NCBI GenBank assembly: GCA_021801125.1
Contig: JAJYYI010000130.1
Span: forward strand, 1 to 35,202
Reading direction: 5' to 3'
Length of the DNA: 35,202 nt
From: Deltaproteobacteria bacterium
Lineage (GTDB): Bacteria > Desulfobacterota > Binatia > Binatales > Binataceae
Positions 8,685-16,866 of this stretch are shown here, in pieces. Positions within the stretch are counted from its first letter, which is position 1, and each line of letters starts with the position of its first letter. Made by a program: the position numbers and the translations under genes. The notes beneath the pieces were generated by a model. The model worked only from the letters and a program-made list of their open reading frames with translations, searched no databases and was not told where the DNA came from.

Positions 8685-9296
8685 TCAATGGTCCGCGGCG
8701 TGGCGTTCTTGACGGACAGACGCCAGCAAGCGGGCTAGGGCGATTACGGCCGTCAGGATAACGATCAAAAGAACCGCGCGTTCCGCACCGCCTATTAATT
8801 TAACCACGATCTCGATTTGATCGCCAAAAAGGTATCCGACGGAAACCATGATCGGCACCGAGATCACGGCACCGAGCAGATCGAAAGCCATAAAGCGGTT
8901 TACCGGCACGCCCAGCGAACCGGCGCAAATGTAAACTAGGGCCCGCGCGCCGGCCAGAAAGCGCGCGTATAGGATCGCGCGATGGCCATGGCGATGCATA
9001 AATTCTTTCAGGCGATCGATCCGGCGCTGCGAACTGGGCCGCACCAACGCGATATAGCGCACCACTCCTTGGCCAAAGTGCCGGCCAAGCATGAAAAGCG
9101 ACAAATCACCGCCCATTACCCCGACCACCGAAACGCCGAGGGTATAACCGTAGCGCGTGACCCCGTGATGAACCAGGTAGCCCGCGGCCAACAAAACCAC
9201 ATCCTCTGGCAGCGGCAGGCCCATGCCGCATAGCAGGAGGATGACGAGCAACCCGAGATACGTGAAATGCTCGATGTACCGCGAAGCCAGAACCAT
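8685..9296 (-). CDS. DedA/SNARE-associated family membrane protein
   Basis: 203 residues from the ATG at 9296; a TTG at 9329 would overlap the upstream gene by 17 bases. The family core is clear: FTYLGLLVILLLCGMGLPLPEDVVLLAAGYLV, the G-G-D turn (VMGGDLSLFMLGRHFG), and the arginine motif ARFLAGARALVYICAGSLGVPVNRF, followed by two C-terminal membrane helices. DedA proteins are envelope flippases or transporters; some (UptA) return undecaprenyl phosphate across the membrane and others affect proton-motive-force-dependent drug resistance. A UppP phosphatase, which makes that carrier, is encoded at 23957. The gene is 16 bases after the PCYCGC-motif gene, so probably in the same transcript. Confidence 0.88.
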   Translation of the reverse strand: MVLASRYIEHFTYLGLLVILLLCGMGLPLPEDVVLLAAGYLVHHGVTRYGYTLGVSVVGVMGGDLSLFMLGRHFGQGVVRYIALVRPSSQRRIDRLKEFMHRHGHRAILYARFLAGARALVYICAGSLGVPVNRFMAFDLLGAVISVPIMVSVGYLFGDQIEIVVKLIGGAERAVLLIVILTAVIALARLLASVRQERHAADH

Positions 9297-9312
9297 AGAC
9301 CGCGGGCCGCGC

Positions 9313-9753
9313 CTACTGGCTGCGGTCAAACTTGGCTCGCAGTACGTCGCGAATCTGCTCTACCGGGGTTCCCTGCTCAAACAGACGTTGAGCTTCCAGG
9401 GCCTCGCCCGTACATATCTCGCAATGGCTTCCGTGTTGATCGCGATAGCAGTCAAGAAGGTTGCGATGACCCTCGGAGCGATCACATCCGCAGTAGCAGT
9501 GCAGGGACGCCAGCAAGGCGGGATTCTTGCGCGCCACCGCGTAGGCCTCTCGCACTTCGCCATTGAAAAGGTTGGGATCAAGCGTGGGGGCAGCGCCGTT
9601 GGCGTCCGCCGCCTGAGCTTCCGCCGCGCTGCCCGGCCCTGAAGCATCCGGTTTAGCGTGAATCCAGCTTGCCACTACCCACGCCGTCATAAGCATCAGC
9701 GCGGCAAGCGCGACCATCGGCGTCACGCGACGACGGTTAAATCCTTTACCCAT
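9313..9753 (-). CDS. PCYCGC-motif cysteine-rich exported protein
   Basis: 146 residues. The N-terminus is a membrane anchor or uncleaved signal (residues 12-31, PMVALAALMLMTAWVVASWI), followed by an Ala/Gly/Asp-rich linker and a compact cysteine domain: HCYCGC (C86, C88, C90), DCYRD (C102) and CEIC (C111, C114). This matches the family named for a PCYCGC motif (PF13798), here with His in place of the leading Pro. The function of that family is not established; the six Cys/His cluster suggests metal or heme-type cofactor binding outside the membrane. An AGGAAAGG ribosome site (9760-9767) sits 6 bases before the ATG. The DedA gene follows after 16 bases. Confidence 0.75.
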   Translation of the reverse strand: MGKGFNRRRVTPMVALAALMLMTAWVVASWIHAKPDASGPGSAAEAQAADANGAAPTLDPNLFNGEVREAYAVARKNPALLASLHCYCGCDRSEGHRNLLDCYRDQHGSHCEICTGEALEAQRLFEQGTPVEQIRDVLRAKFDRSQ

Positions 9754-10141
9754 AGCTCGCCTTTCCTAAACCGATACCCGCTGGTCGTCAAACCTGATCT
9801 CACACCAGGCGCTGTGTCTCGCGCAACGCTTTGCAAGTCTGGTCTCGGACCTACGTGTCCGCTTCAGTTTAAATTATACGCTAAAGGCCGCCGCTCTTAA
9901 GCCTGCTTGAATAACGGCCATCTGCCAGCAGCAACGGGTATCGGCGCCAAGGTATCACTTCGCGCGGCTGGAGTGCAAAGCGCCGCCAGCGCTCGCCAAG
10001 CTGCGCGCTCTCTCCATGTCACTGCCAGAAAATAAGATGTCGAGCGCCGAGCGCGCTATCGAAGGTGCCGACCAGGAAGATATCGCGCGGCCTTACTCAA
10101 AGCCATCGAATGAGACGCGCCGGCACGAAAGCCGCGGTAAA
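9754..10141. other. Intergenic region upstream of the PCYCGC gene
   Basis: 388 bases without a supportable gene. The right part is the 3' flank of the minus-strand hydroxylase gene; the left part carries the promoter at 9873-9900 and the leader of the PCYCGC gene. No terminator with a T-run was seen for the hydroxylase gene. Confidence 0.55.
9873..9900 (-). promoter_or_regulatory. Candidate promoter of the PCYCGC-dedA unit
   Basis: On the minus strand there is a perfect TATAAT (9873-9878) with TTAAGA (9895-9900) 16 bases upstream. The predicted start near 9866 leaves an untranslated leader of about 110 bases before the ATG at 9753. Confidence 0.5.
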
Positions 10142-10675
10142 TCAGCCTGCCGCCCGTCGCCATCCGCGCGCCATCACCCGGCCGAGGAGCCACAGGTTGC
10201 TTTTGCCCTCGAGCGGGACAACACCGCGCGTAGCCGCCGAAAACTCGGCCAGTTGTTCAGGCGACGGCTCGGTGCCGAAGACCCGGTCCCATAACCCCGA
10301 GGTGACACCCAGGCATAGCGACGGGTTGACGTAATGATGAACCAGATGGCGGCGGCGCTGATGCTCCTCGAAAGCGGTCAGCGAACGCGCGAAGTGCAGC
10401 CGGTAGTGAAGCGCTTCATACGAAGCAAATCCGACCACCACGCCGGAAAAAAACTGCACCCCGACCGACCATCCCCAAGTATAAAACGCCGCCAGCCATG
10501 ACAACGCGATCAGCGGCCATGCGCCCACTGCAAAAACCGCATGCGGGTCGCGATGATGCACGGTGTGAAGCGAACTCGCGAACGTCTGGTATATGTGGCA
10601 CATCCACGCATGCACGGCATACTCGATGAAGGTCCAGCAGAAAAAGCCGAGCAGGCAAAGAATCAACCCGTCCAT
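10142..10675 (-). CDS. Fatty acid hydroxylase/sterol desaturase superfamily membrane protein
   Basis: 177 residues with four membrane helices and the histidine clusters of di-iron membrane oxygenases (PF04116): H22 and H27 (EYAVHAWMCH), H37/H40/H41 (HTVHHRD), a middle HYRLH, and HQRRRHLVHH followed by the terminal GLWDRVFGT motif. These enzymes hydroxylate or desaturate lipids (fatty acids, sterols, carotenoids) using a di-iron centre at the cytosolic membrane face. The protein is short for the family but appears complete, from ATG at 10675 to the stop at 10142. The substrate is unknown. The gene stands alone on the minus strand, between the PCYCGC gene and a divergent protease gene. Confidence 0.82.
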   Translation of the reverse strand: MDGLILCLLGFFCWTFIEYAVHAWMCHIYQTFASSLHTVHHRDPHAVFAVGAWPLIALSWLAAFYTWGWSVGVQFFSGVVVGFASYEALHYRLHFARSLTAFEEHQRRRHLVHHYVNPSLCLGVTSGLWDRVFGTEPSPEQLAEFSAATRGVVPLEGKSNLWLLGRVMARGWRRAAG

Positions 10676-10762
10676 CGCTGCGCCCTGATCACGATCCTAG
10701 GCTGACGCTCCCCGGCCGGCAAGGGCAACCGGCAAAAAAGCAAGATCTCATGCAAACGCGAT

Positions 10763-10780
10763 TGACTAGCAGACTAGTCA
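10763..10780. repeat. Perfect short inverted repeat, operator-like
   Basis: TGACTAG (10763-10769) and CTAGTCA (10774-10780) separated by 4 bases, 88 bases upstream of the hydroxylase start. It may bind a dimeric regulator, but no regulator gene is adjacent. Confidence 0.35.
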
Positions 10781-11085
10781 CGCCATATCCTAACCAGAGA
10801 GGCTCACCCTCGTCAGGCGTCCCGGTGAGGGCGCGAAGCAGAAGAACACGACAGGTCTCTTCAGGAATCCCGCTACGGCGCGCACGTACAAGACGGCACG
10901 CGCACCACGTTGTCCTTGTCTCAGCGCACAGCCGTTCGCTTCAATTATTCCCGCACAAGGCCGCTTCAACGCCGCGGCCCGGCGCTGACGGCCGAGGAGT
11001 CGCTTCGATTAGTAAGGCCGTTAAGGGTTTAAATTCTCACCTACACTTGAAATAATTGTTATGTTGGCTTGAGGTCTGCGCAAGT

Positions 11086-11094
11086 TGTGGATAA
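11086..11094 (-). promoter_or_regulatory. Single DnaA box
   Basis: Perfect TTATCCACA on the minus strand, in the intergenic region before the htrA gene. A lone box is not an origin. Confidence 0.4.
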
Positions 11095-11253
11095 GCCCAC
11101 CCTGGGGCAAGTTAAAATCCGGCGGCCGCATTGGCGCCAGGCAACCCTTGCGTCCGGCCCAAAGGCCACAAGCTCGTATCCTTATATTCCGGCTGAGCTA
11201 TTCACTCGACGATGTTAAAAATTGAGATCCAGGAAGGACTCAGGAGGATAGTG

Positions 11254-12822
11254 ATGTTAAGAAGGATGGCTGCCGTGATTGGCAGCGTGCTTCTCGCGGC
11301 AGCTCTCCCCACGCCGGGCGTGCACGCCTTCTCGTTGTGGGGCTCCCAAAGCCAACCGCAGCAGGGAACCAAATCCAACCAAGCGGCCAACGGGGTCGCC
11401 GGCTCGCAAAAGGCGGTCATCGCGCAGGCCGAGAGCGAGTCTGCGTCAGCTCGCGTGAGCATTCCGTCGTTCGCGCCGCTGGTCAAGCGTGTGATGCCCA
11501 CCGTGGTGAACGTAGCGGTTACGCAAAAAATCAAAGGACTTGGTTACCCTGGGTTCGGAGGCAGCGAAGGTCAGCCTGAGAATCCCCAAGAAGGGCCGGG
11601 ACCTGGGCCCTTTGGCCCTTTGGACCCGTTCGAGCAATTTCGTCGTTTCTTTGGCCAGCCGATACCGCGCGAGTTTAAGCAGCATGGCCTCGGCTCCGGC
11701 GTAATTGTTTCGCCCGACGGCTATATCTTGACGAACAATCACGTGGTCGGCAGCGCCGATGAAATCAACGTCACCTTGATGGACAAGCGCGAGTTCAAGG
11801 CCAAGGTGGTCGGCAAAGACCCCAAAACGGACCTCGCCCTGATCAAGATCGACGCCAAGGACCCGCTACCCGCGGCAACGCTGGGCGTGTCAGCGACCAC
11901 GCAGGTCGGCGACTGGGTGGTTGCGATCGGCAACCCGTTCGGCTTTTCTCTGACCGTGACCGCCGGAATCGTCAGCGCCAAAGGTCGCGCACTCGGCGGC
12001 AACTATGACAACTACCTCCAGACCGACGCTTCGATAAATCCCGGCAACTCGGGCGGGCCTCTGTTCGACGCCTCCGGCCAGGTGGTGGGCATCAACACCG
12101 CCATCTATAGCCGCACCGGTGAATACGCGGGTATCGGCTTTGCGATTCCGATCGATCTCGCCAAAAGCGTGATGGACCAGCTCAAAAGCCATGGCCGCGT
12201 GGTGCGCGGATGGCTCGGCGTCGAGATTCAGGAAGTCACTCCCGACCTCGCACGCTCGTTCGGATTGGACAAGCCGCAGGGCGCTCTGGTCGCCAACGTG
12301 CAGAAGAACAGCCCCGCGGAAAGAGCGGGCATCAAGCGCGGCGACATCATAACGAAGTTCGACGGCCAGGTGGTGCGCGAAGAACATGACCTGCCCGAGA
12401 TCGTCGCCGAAACGCCGGTCGATAAGACCGTCAACGTGGACCTCCTGCGGGGAGGCAAACTGCAAACCCTGCAGGTGAAGGTCGGCGAACTCAAGGACAC
12501 CGAAATAGCCGCCGCCAAGGGTGAACAGCCGAGCGGCGACTGGGGGCTGCAGGTCGCCCAGAACTCGGCCGAGGTGGCTCGCCAGTACAACCTGCAAACC
12601 GACAAGGGCGTGGTGATTCGGGGCGTGCATCCGGATTCTCCAGCGGCCGAGGCGGGATTGCAGCCGGGAGACGTGCTGCTCGAGATCAACCATCGCAAGG
12701 TCGACTCGATTCAGGAGTTTCTCGACGAGGCGGGCCGGTCCAAGAAGCAAAAGAGCCCTGTGTTGCTGCTCGTGCAAAGAGGCAACTTGTCGATGTTCCT
12801 GACGCTCAAGCCGCAGGGCTGA
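11254..12822 (+). CDS. HtrA/DegP-type periplasmic serine protease with two PDZ domains
   Basis: 522 residues from the ATG at 11254, set by AGGAGG at 11242-11247 (spacing 6); the frame opens earlier at 11212 but without a better site. Signal peptide MLRRMAAVIGSVLLAAALP...VHA. After a Gln/Pro/Gly-rich linker the trypsin-like domain carries the full triad: H163 in TNNHVVG, D193 in KTDLALIKID and S266 in NPGNSGGPL. PDZ1 spans about 285-375 and PDZ2 about 420-515 (VIRGVHPDSPAAEAGLQPGDVLLEIN). Family members degrade or refold damaged envelope proteins and form cage-like oligomers. The order of domains and length match DegP/DegQ/MucD; they cannot be told apart here. A terminator-like hairpin follows at 12982. 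Confidence 0.95.
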   Translation: MLRRMAAVIGSVLLAAALPTPGVHAFSLWGSQSQPQQGTKSNQAANGVAGSQKAVIAQAESESASARVSIPSFAPLVKRVMPTVVNVAVTQKIKGLGYPGFGGSEGQPENPQEGPGPGPFGPLDPFEQFRRFFGQPIPREFKQHGLGSGVIVSPDGYILTNNHVVGSADEINVTLMDKREFKAKVVGKDPKTDLALIKIDAKDPLPAATLGVSATTQVGDWVVAIGNPFGFSLTVTAGIVSAKGRALGGNYDNYLQTDASINPGNSGGPLFDASGQVVGINTAIYSRTGEYAGIGFAIPIDLAKSVMDQLKSHGRVVRGWLGVEIQEVTPDLARSFGLDKPQGALVANVQKNSPAERAGIKRGDIITKFDGQVVREEHDLPEIVAETPVDKTVNVDLLRGGKLQTLQVKVGELKDTEIAAAKGEQPSGDWGLQVAQNSAEVARQYNLQTDKGVVIRGVHPDSPAAEAGLQPGDVLLEINHRKVDSIQEFLDEAGRSKKQKSPVLLLVQRGNLSMFLTLKPQG

Positions 12823-12938
12823 GACCGGGGCGCGTCGCGGTTAGCCAACGCCGGCCTTCAAGGGCAGTCCCTGTCGGCTCACCCACCCGGCAGCCTGCCG
12901 TATCCAGGTCGGCGCACGGCGAAGGAATGATCGAGTTG

Positions 12939-12966
12939 GTTGCGCCCGCTGAGCTAGCGGGCGCAA
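12939..12966. repeat. Perfect 12-bp inverted repeat downstream of the protease gene
   Basis: GTTGCGCCCGCT (12939-12950) pairs perfectly with AGCGGGCGCAAC (12956-12966, one base before included) around a 5-base loop. No T-run follows; it may protect the 3' end of the message or assist the next hairpin in termination. Confidence 0.5.
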
Positions 12967-12981
12967 CTGCAGGTCGAGGGC

Positions 12982-13018
12982 AACCGGCCGCAAGCGTGAC
13001 CGCTGGCCGGTTTCTTTT
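12982..13018 (+). terminator. Probable rho-independent terminator of the htrA gene
   Basis: Stem AACCGGCC/GGCCGGTT (12982-12989 with 13005-13012), with an inner AGCG/CGCT helix (12993-12996 with 13001-13004), followed by T-C-TTTT. It lies 160 bases after the protease stop. Confidence 0.6.
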
Positions 13019-13096
13019 CGTCGCCGCGCAAGCGGGCTCGAAAGCCTCGAAACGGGCAAGCGTTCGCGACGCGGGCAGAAGCGGGAGAAGGCGTAG

Positions 13097-14353
13097 GTGC
13101 CAGCTAGTTCCTGGTCGGCGGTGGCCACCGGCCGCTGCAGAGTGCTGATTGCGGGAGCCGGGCCGGCCGGACTCGCCACGGCGCTCTATCTGCTCCATTT
13201 GCGCCCCGAGTTAGCTGGCCGGATCGTCGCGCTGGAAAAGCGACGCCATCCGCGGCCCAAGATCTGCGCCGGCGGACTCATCCCGAGAACCATCGCCTCG
13301 TTGAACGAACTCGGACTACGGCTCGAGGTCCCGTTCGTGGAGGTGGTTCGAGGCCGCGCTTTGACGGAAATCGGCGCCTTCGACCATGTGCGTGAAGAAC
13401 CTCTTTGCACGGTGGTCCGCCGCGATGAGTTCGACGGCCGGCTCGCGCATGCGGCCAAGGCGCGGGGACTGCGCCTTTACGAGAACGCTCCGGTGCGGGA
13501 AGTTGCGCTTGAGCCGCAGGGCGTGAGGGTGGCGTTCGACGGCGGTCAGTTCCACGCCGACGTGTTGGTCGGCGCTGACGGTTCGAGCAGCAAGGTCCGC
13601 AGCGCCTTGTTCGGCACCGGGAACAACGCGGTCGGTCGCGCGCTGATGGCCGATCTCCCCGTAGGCAAAGAGCTTAGCGAAGAGTTCACGTCGCGACTGT
13701 ATCGGTTTGACTTCCGCTGCGTCGCTTGGGGAATCCCCGGATACGCCTGGTCGTTCCCATGCTTGATTGACGGCAAGCCGCATCTCAATGTGGGCGTCTA
13801 CGACCAGACACCCCATGCTGCCGCCGGCAATCGGTCCGTCAAACCGCGACTTGACGAGGTTCTCGTCCGCAGCTTTCCGGAAATGACGTTCACCAACCAT
13901 GGCGCTCAAGGGCGGCTTTTCAAGGGAGCGCCTATCCGATGGCACGACTCGACCGCGTGCTTCGTACGCGGCCGAGCTTTGCTCGTGGGCGACGCGGCCG
14001 GAGTCGACCCCATGATGGGCGAGGGAATCTCGGTCGCCTTTGAACACGGCAAGCTCGCGGCGCATGCAATTGCGCGACTGCTCGACGGCGACGAGCGCGC
14101 GCTGGCGGACTATGACCACGCGGTGCACGCCGGTCCCCTCGGCCGCAAGCTGAAGCGACTCGCCTCGGCGGCGCGTCATTTCTACGGCCCGCATCATCGT
14201 TTCTTCCTGCGCGCGATAGCTGCCAATCGCCGAGCGCGTGAAATAGCATTGGACTGGTACAATGGGGTTCGGGGGTTGGATGAGCTGCGGACCGGAGGCG
14301 TCATTGTCGAATGGCTGCGCAGCCTGCTGCGGGGCGAGCGTTACGTCGCCTAG
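13097..14353 (+). CDS. Geranylgeranyl reductase family FAD-dependent oxidoreductase
   Basis: 418 residues from GTG at 13097. The FAD-binding fold starts at residue 15: VLIAGAGPAGLATAL, then an acidic residue ending strand 2 (VALEK), a KICAGGLIP segment matching the CGG(G) motif of the family, VGADGSSSKVR, and GDAAGVDPMMGEGISVAFEHGKLAA near the end. Such flavoproteins reduce isoprenoid double bonds (geranylgeranyl groups of lipids, chlorophyll or menaquinone) or, in related lines, other polyenes. The substrate is not identifiable. The cobalamin-type binding protein follows on the same strand after 201 bases. An N-terminal segment of about 14 residues before the nucleotide fold may mean the true start is slightly later. 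Confidence 0.88.
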   Translation: MPASSWSAVATGRCRVLIAGAGPAGLATALYLLHLRPELAGRIVALEKRRHPRPKICAGGLIPRTIASLNELGLRLEVPFVEVVRGRALTEIGAFDHVREEPLCTVVRRDEFDGRLAHAAKARGLRLYENAPVREVALEPQGVRVAFDGGQFHADVLVGADGSSSKVRSALFGTGNNAVGRALMADLPVGKELSEEFTSRLYRFDFRCVAWGIPGYAWSFPCLIDGKPHLNVGVYDQTPHAAAGNRSVKPRLDEVLVRSFPEMTFTNHGAQGRLFKGAPIRWHDSTACFVRGRALLVGDAAGVDPMMGEGISVAFEHGKLAAHAIARLLDGDERALADYDHAVHAGPLGRKLKRLASAARHFYGPHHRFFLRAIAANRRAREIALDWYNGVRGLDELRTGGVIVEWLRSLLRGERYVA

Positions 14354-14557
14354 GAGCGAGCTGGCCACGCGCCTGACGTTGCGGCGCGCGACCGGCGCGC
14401 CATCGGCATTCCTTGACGCCTGGGGGCGCGTGTGGCCGGCATTCGCCGATGACCGGTCGGCCTGCACGCGCGGATTTCGAGCGAGCGTGATCCGCGCTTT
14501 CGGCTTGGCAGTCTGCGCGGCGCGGGCATTGCCGCCTTTAGCCCCGTCGCGCGCTTG

Positions 14558-15412
14558 ATGGCGGTGAACGGCATGCTGAAAAGCCGAACCGTCTTTGTCG
14601 ATGAACTGGGCTTCGCGCTCGAACTCGACGAGCCGCCGCATCGGATCGTCTCGTTGGTGCCCAGCCTGACCGAGACCTTGTTCGCTCTCGCCCTGGAGCG
14701 GGAGATCGTCGCCGTCACGGAGTTTTGCGTGGCCCCGGCTGACAGCGTGGCGTCCCTGCCCAAGGTGGGCGGCACGAAAAACCCTGATTTGCCCGCAATT
14801 CTGGCCCTTAAGCCCGACCTGATAATCGCCAACGCCGAAGAAAACCGTCGTCAGAACGTGGAATGGCTGCGGGCGCGCGGACTCGCCGTTTACGTAACTT
14901 ACCCGCGCAGCGTCGCGGGCGCGCTCGAAACAATCTTAGGTTTGGGCAAAATCACCGGCCGCGAGGATACGGCCTCGATGCTCGCCCGCGACATCGTCTC
15001 GCGAGTAAGCGAGATCGAGGCCGAGCTGGGCATCTGGAACAAGCTTACTTTTCGCGTGTTTTGCCCCATCTGGAAAGGACCGTGGATCACCTTCAACGGC
15101 GATACCTACGCGCACGACGTATTGCGCCTGCTAGGCTTCAAAAACGTGTTCGCCACGGCCTCCGAGCGCTATCCGCGCACCAGCCTGGATCAGGCGCTCG
15201 AACTGCGGCCGGATGTGGTTCTACTGCCCGACGAGCCCTATGCATTCGGGCCGGCCGACATCGGAGAGCTTAAACAGGCGTTGCCGCCGATGCTCGCGCG
15301 CCGCGTCGTCCCCATCAGCGGACGCGACCTGCACTGGTACGGCGCGCACATGGCGACCGGCTTGACCTCGTTGGCCGCTCTGCTAAAGAAGGTCAGAGCC
15401 TCGCTGGCTTGA
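14558..15412 (+). CDS. BtuF-like periplasmic-binding-fold protein without signal peptide
   Basis: 284 residues from ATG at 14558 (ATG at 14573 is also possible). The class III binding-protein fold (PF01497, helical-backbone metal receptor) is clear: RIVSLVPSLTETLFAL, VGGTKNPDLPAILALKPDLIIA, the long connecting helix (VAGALETILGLGKITG), VFCPIWKGPWITFNGDTYAHDVLRLLGFKNVF and DVVLLPDEPYAFG. The conserved Glu in each lobe, used by BtuF-type proteins to dock on the ABC permease, are present (SLTETL; PDEPY). There is no signal peptide or lipobox, and no BtuC/BtuD neighbour, so it is predicted to be cytoplasmic and probably not part of an importer. Binding of a corrinoid or siderophore-like ligand is an inference from the family. 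Confidence 0.82.
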   Translation: MAVNGMLKSRTVFVDELGFALELDEPPHRIVSLVPSLTETLFALALEREIVAVTEFCVAPADSVASLPKVGGTKNPDLPAILALKPDLIIANAEENRRQNVEWLRARGLAVYVTYPRSVAGALETILGLGKITGREDTASMLARDIVSRVSEIEAELGIWNKLTFRVFCPIWKGPWITFNGDTYAHDVLRLLGFKNVFATASERYPRTSLDQALELRPDVVLLPDEPYAFGPADIGELKQALPPMLARRVVPISGRDLHWYGAHMATGLTSLAALLKKVRASLA

Positions 15413-15517
15413 GCGTCGGCGCGATCAGGGCGGCACGTTGGTGCTCGAGATTTCACAAGGCGGGCCTGGGGAAAAATCGCGACATTGTCCTTTAAACTAA
15501 ACTAGAGGGTTGCCAAG

Positions 15518-16729
15518 ATGACCGCACGAGGACCACTTGACGGAGTAAGGGTTTTAGACCTATCCAAACTTGCGCCGGGACCGCATTGTACGATGATCCT
15601 CGGCGATCTGGGCGCCGACGTAATCAGGATCGAAGAGCCGGGGCCGCCGACCGGGCGACGGGCCGAGCAGGCCAAAGCCTTGGGAATCAAACCCGTGAAC
15701 ATCGCCGCGCATATGAGCTCCCCTCATAACGCGCTGGCGCGCAACAAAAGATCGATCGCCCTCAACTTGAAAAGCCAGCCGGGCAGGGAGATTTACCTGC
15801 GGCTGGCGCAAAGGGCCGACGTTGTGGTCGAGGAGTTCCGGCCCGGCGTCGCCAAGCGCCTGGGGATTGACTACGACATCATTTCGGCGCGCAACCCAAA
15901 GCTGATTTACTGCGCGATTACGGGCTACGGACAGGGCGGCCCGTATCGCGACGTCGTGGGTCACGACTTGAACTACATCGCCACAGCCGGCGCGCTCTCG
16001 ATCATCGGACGGCCTAACCAGCCGCCGGCTATTCCGCATAATTTGCTGGCCGACTACGCCGGCGGTGGAATGCACGCGGCGATCGGAATTCTCGCCGCGC
16101 TCCACGCGCGCAGTCAAACCGGCCGCGGACAGTATGTGGACGTCGCGATGATGGACGGAACGATGCTTTTGCTGGCGCAGACCTTCTCCACCTACTTCGC
16201 GAGCAATCGCATATCGCCTCGCGGCGAAAGCCCCTTTGATGGCGGCGCGCCATTTTTCGAGGCGTATCTCACCAAGGACGATAAATACATAACGATCGCT
16301 TCGATTGAGCCCTGGTTTTTCGCCAACCTTTGCCGCGCGCTCGGGCGCGAGGAGCTGGTCGCGATGCGCGAGGACAAGCAACGCTACCCCGAGATGCGGC
16401 GCATCTTCGAACAGATCTTCCGCACCAAGACCCGCGATGAATGGTTTGAACTGCTGTGCAAGACTGACGTTTGCGTCGGAAGAATGCTGACCCTCGACGA
16501 GGTTGAGAACGATCCCCAGGTCAAAGCACGGCAGATGGTGCTGGAGCTGGACGCGCCCGACGGCAGCCGCGTCAAGCAGGTCGGGGTTTCACTCAAGTTC
16601 TCAGAAACGCCGGGCTCGGTGCGCATGCTGGCGCCCCAGTGCGGTCAACATACCGATGAGATCTTGCGCGAACTCGGCTACCGTGACAGCGACGTTTCCC
16701 GATGGCGCGAGCAAGGCGCGATAAAATAG
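15518..16729 (+). CDS. CaiB/BaiF family CoA-transferase, alpha-methylacyl-CoA racemase-like
   Basis: 403 residues, normal length. Family landmarks: N-terminal GVRVLDLSKLAPGPHCTMILGDLGADVIRIE, RNKRSIALNLKS, VVVEEFRPGVAKRLGIDY, and GYGQGGPYRDVVGHDLNYIATAGALS with H149 and D150. The GHD-xNY form with the surrounding residues is the one found in alpha-methylacyl-CoA racemases, which epimerise 2-methyl branched acyl-CoA esters; formyl- and succinyl-CoA transferases use the equivalent Asp to form the acyl anhydride. The sequence therefore favours a racemase or related acyl-CoA enzyme but does not settle it. The ATG at 15518 is preceded by AGAGGG. The next gene, a hydrolase, starts 137 bases downstream. 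Confidence 0.88.
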   Translation: MTARGPLDGVRVLDLSKLAPGPHCTMILGDLGADVIRIEEPGPPTGRRAEQAKALGIKPVNIAAHMSSPHNALARNKRSIALNLKSQPGREIYLRLAQRADVVVEEFRPGVAKRLGIDYDIISARNPKLIYCAITGYGQGGPYRDVVGHDLNYIATAGALSIIGRPNQPPAIPHNLLADYAGGGMHAAIGILAALHARSQTGRGQYVDVAMMDGTMLLLAQTFSTYFASNRISPRGESPFDGGAPFFEAYLTKDDKYITIASIEPWFFANLCRALGREELVAMREDKQRYPEMRRIFEQIFRTKTRDEWFELLCKTDVCVGRMLTLDEVENDPQVKARQMVLELDAPDGSRVKQVGVSLKFSETPGSVRMLAPQCGQHTDEILRELGYRDSDVSRWREQGAIK

Positions 16730-16866
16730 AGCGGCCGGCCGTATCGGCGGCGCCTCCGGCGGCCGATGACCGGCGGGACGACCCAGTTGCTCCGAACCTC
16801 GGCCGGCAGGCGACCGCGGCCGGCCGCCCGCGATGACCAAGTGTAACGGAGGAGGCAGCCTTTACC

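Larger units (their letters stand above)
10676..11253. other. Long intergenic region between hydroxylase and htrA genes
   Basis: 578 bases with no gene I can support. It contains a perfect 7-bp inverted repeat TGACTAG-CAGA-CTAGTCA (10763-10780) and one perfect DnaA box on the minus strand (11086-11094). A GG-N10-GC arrangement at 11066-11079 resembles a sigma-54 -24/-12 element but is not strong enough to call. The strong AGGAGG ribosome site of htrA is at 11242-11247. Part of it is presumably the regulated promoter of the protease gene. Confidence 0.5.

Noticed and set aside
8628..10064. 16-base direct repeat GAGCGCGCTATCGAAG at 8628-8643 and 10049-10064
   Set aside because: A single pair of this length in GC-rich DNA is near chance expectation and flanks no element with transposase genes.
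11064..11080. Sigma-54 -24/-12 promoter before the htrA gene
   Set aside because: GG-N10-GC with TGGC and TGC is present, but the rest of the consensus is poor and such matches occur by chance.
13316..14641. 441-residue minus-strand frame
   Set aside because: Antisense to the flavoprotein gene with composition typical of a shadow.
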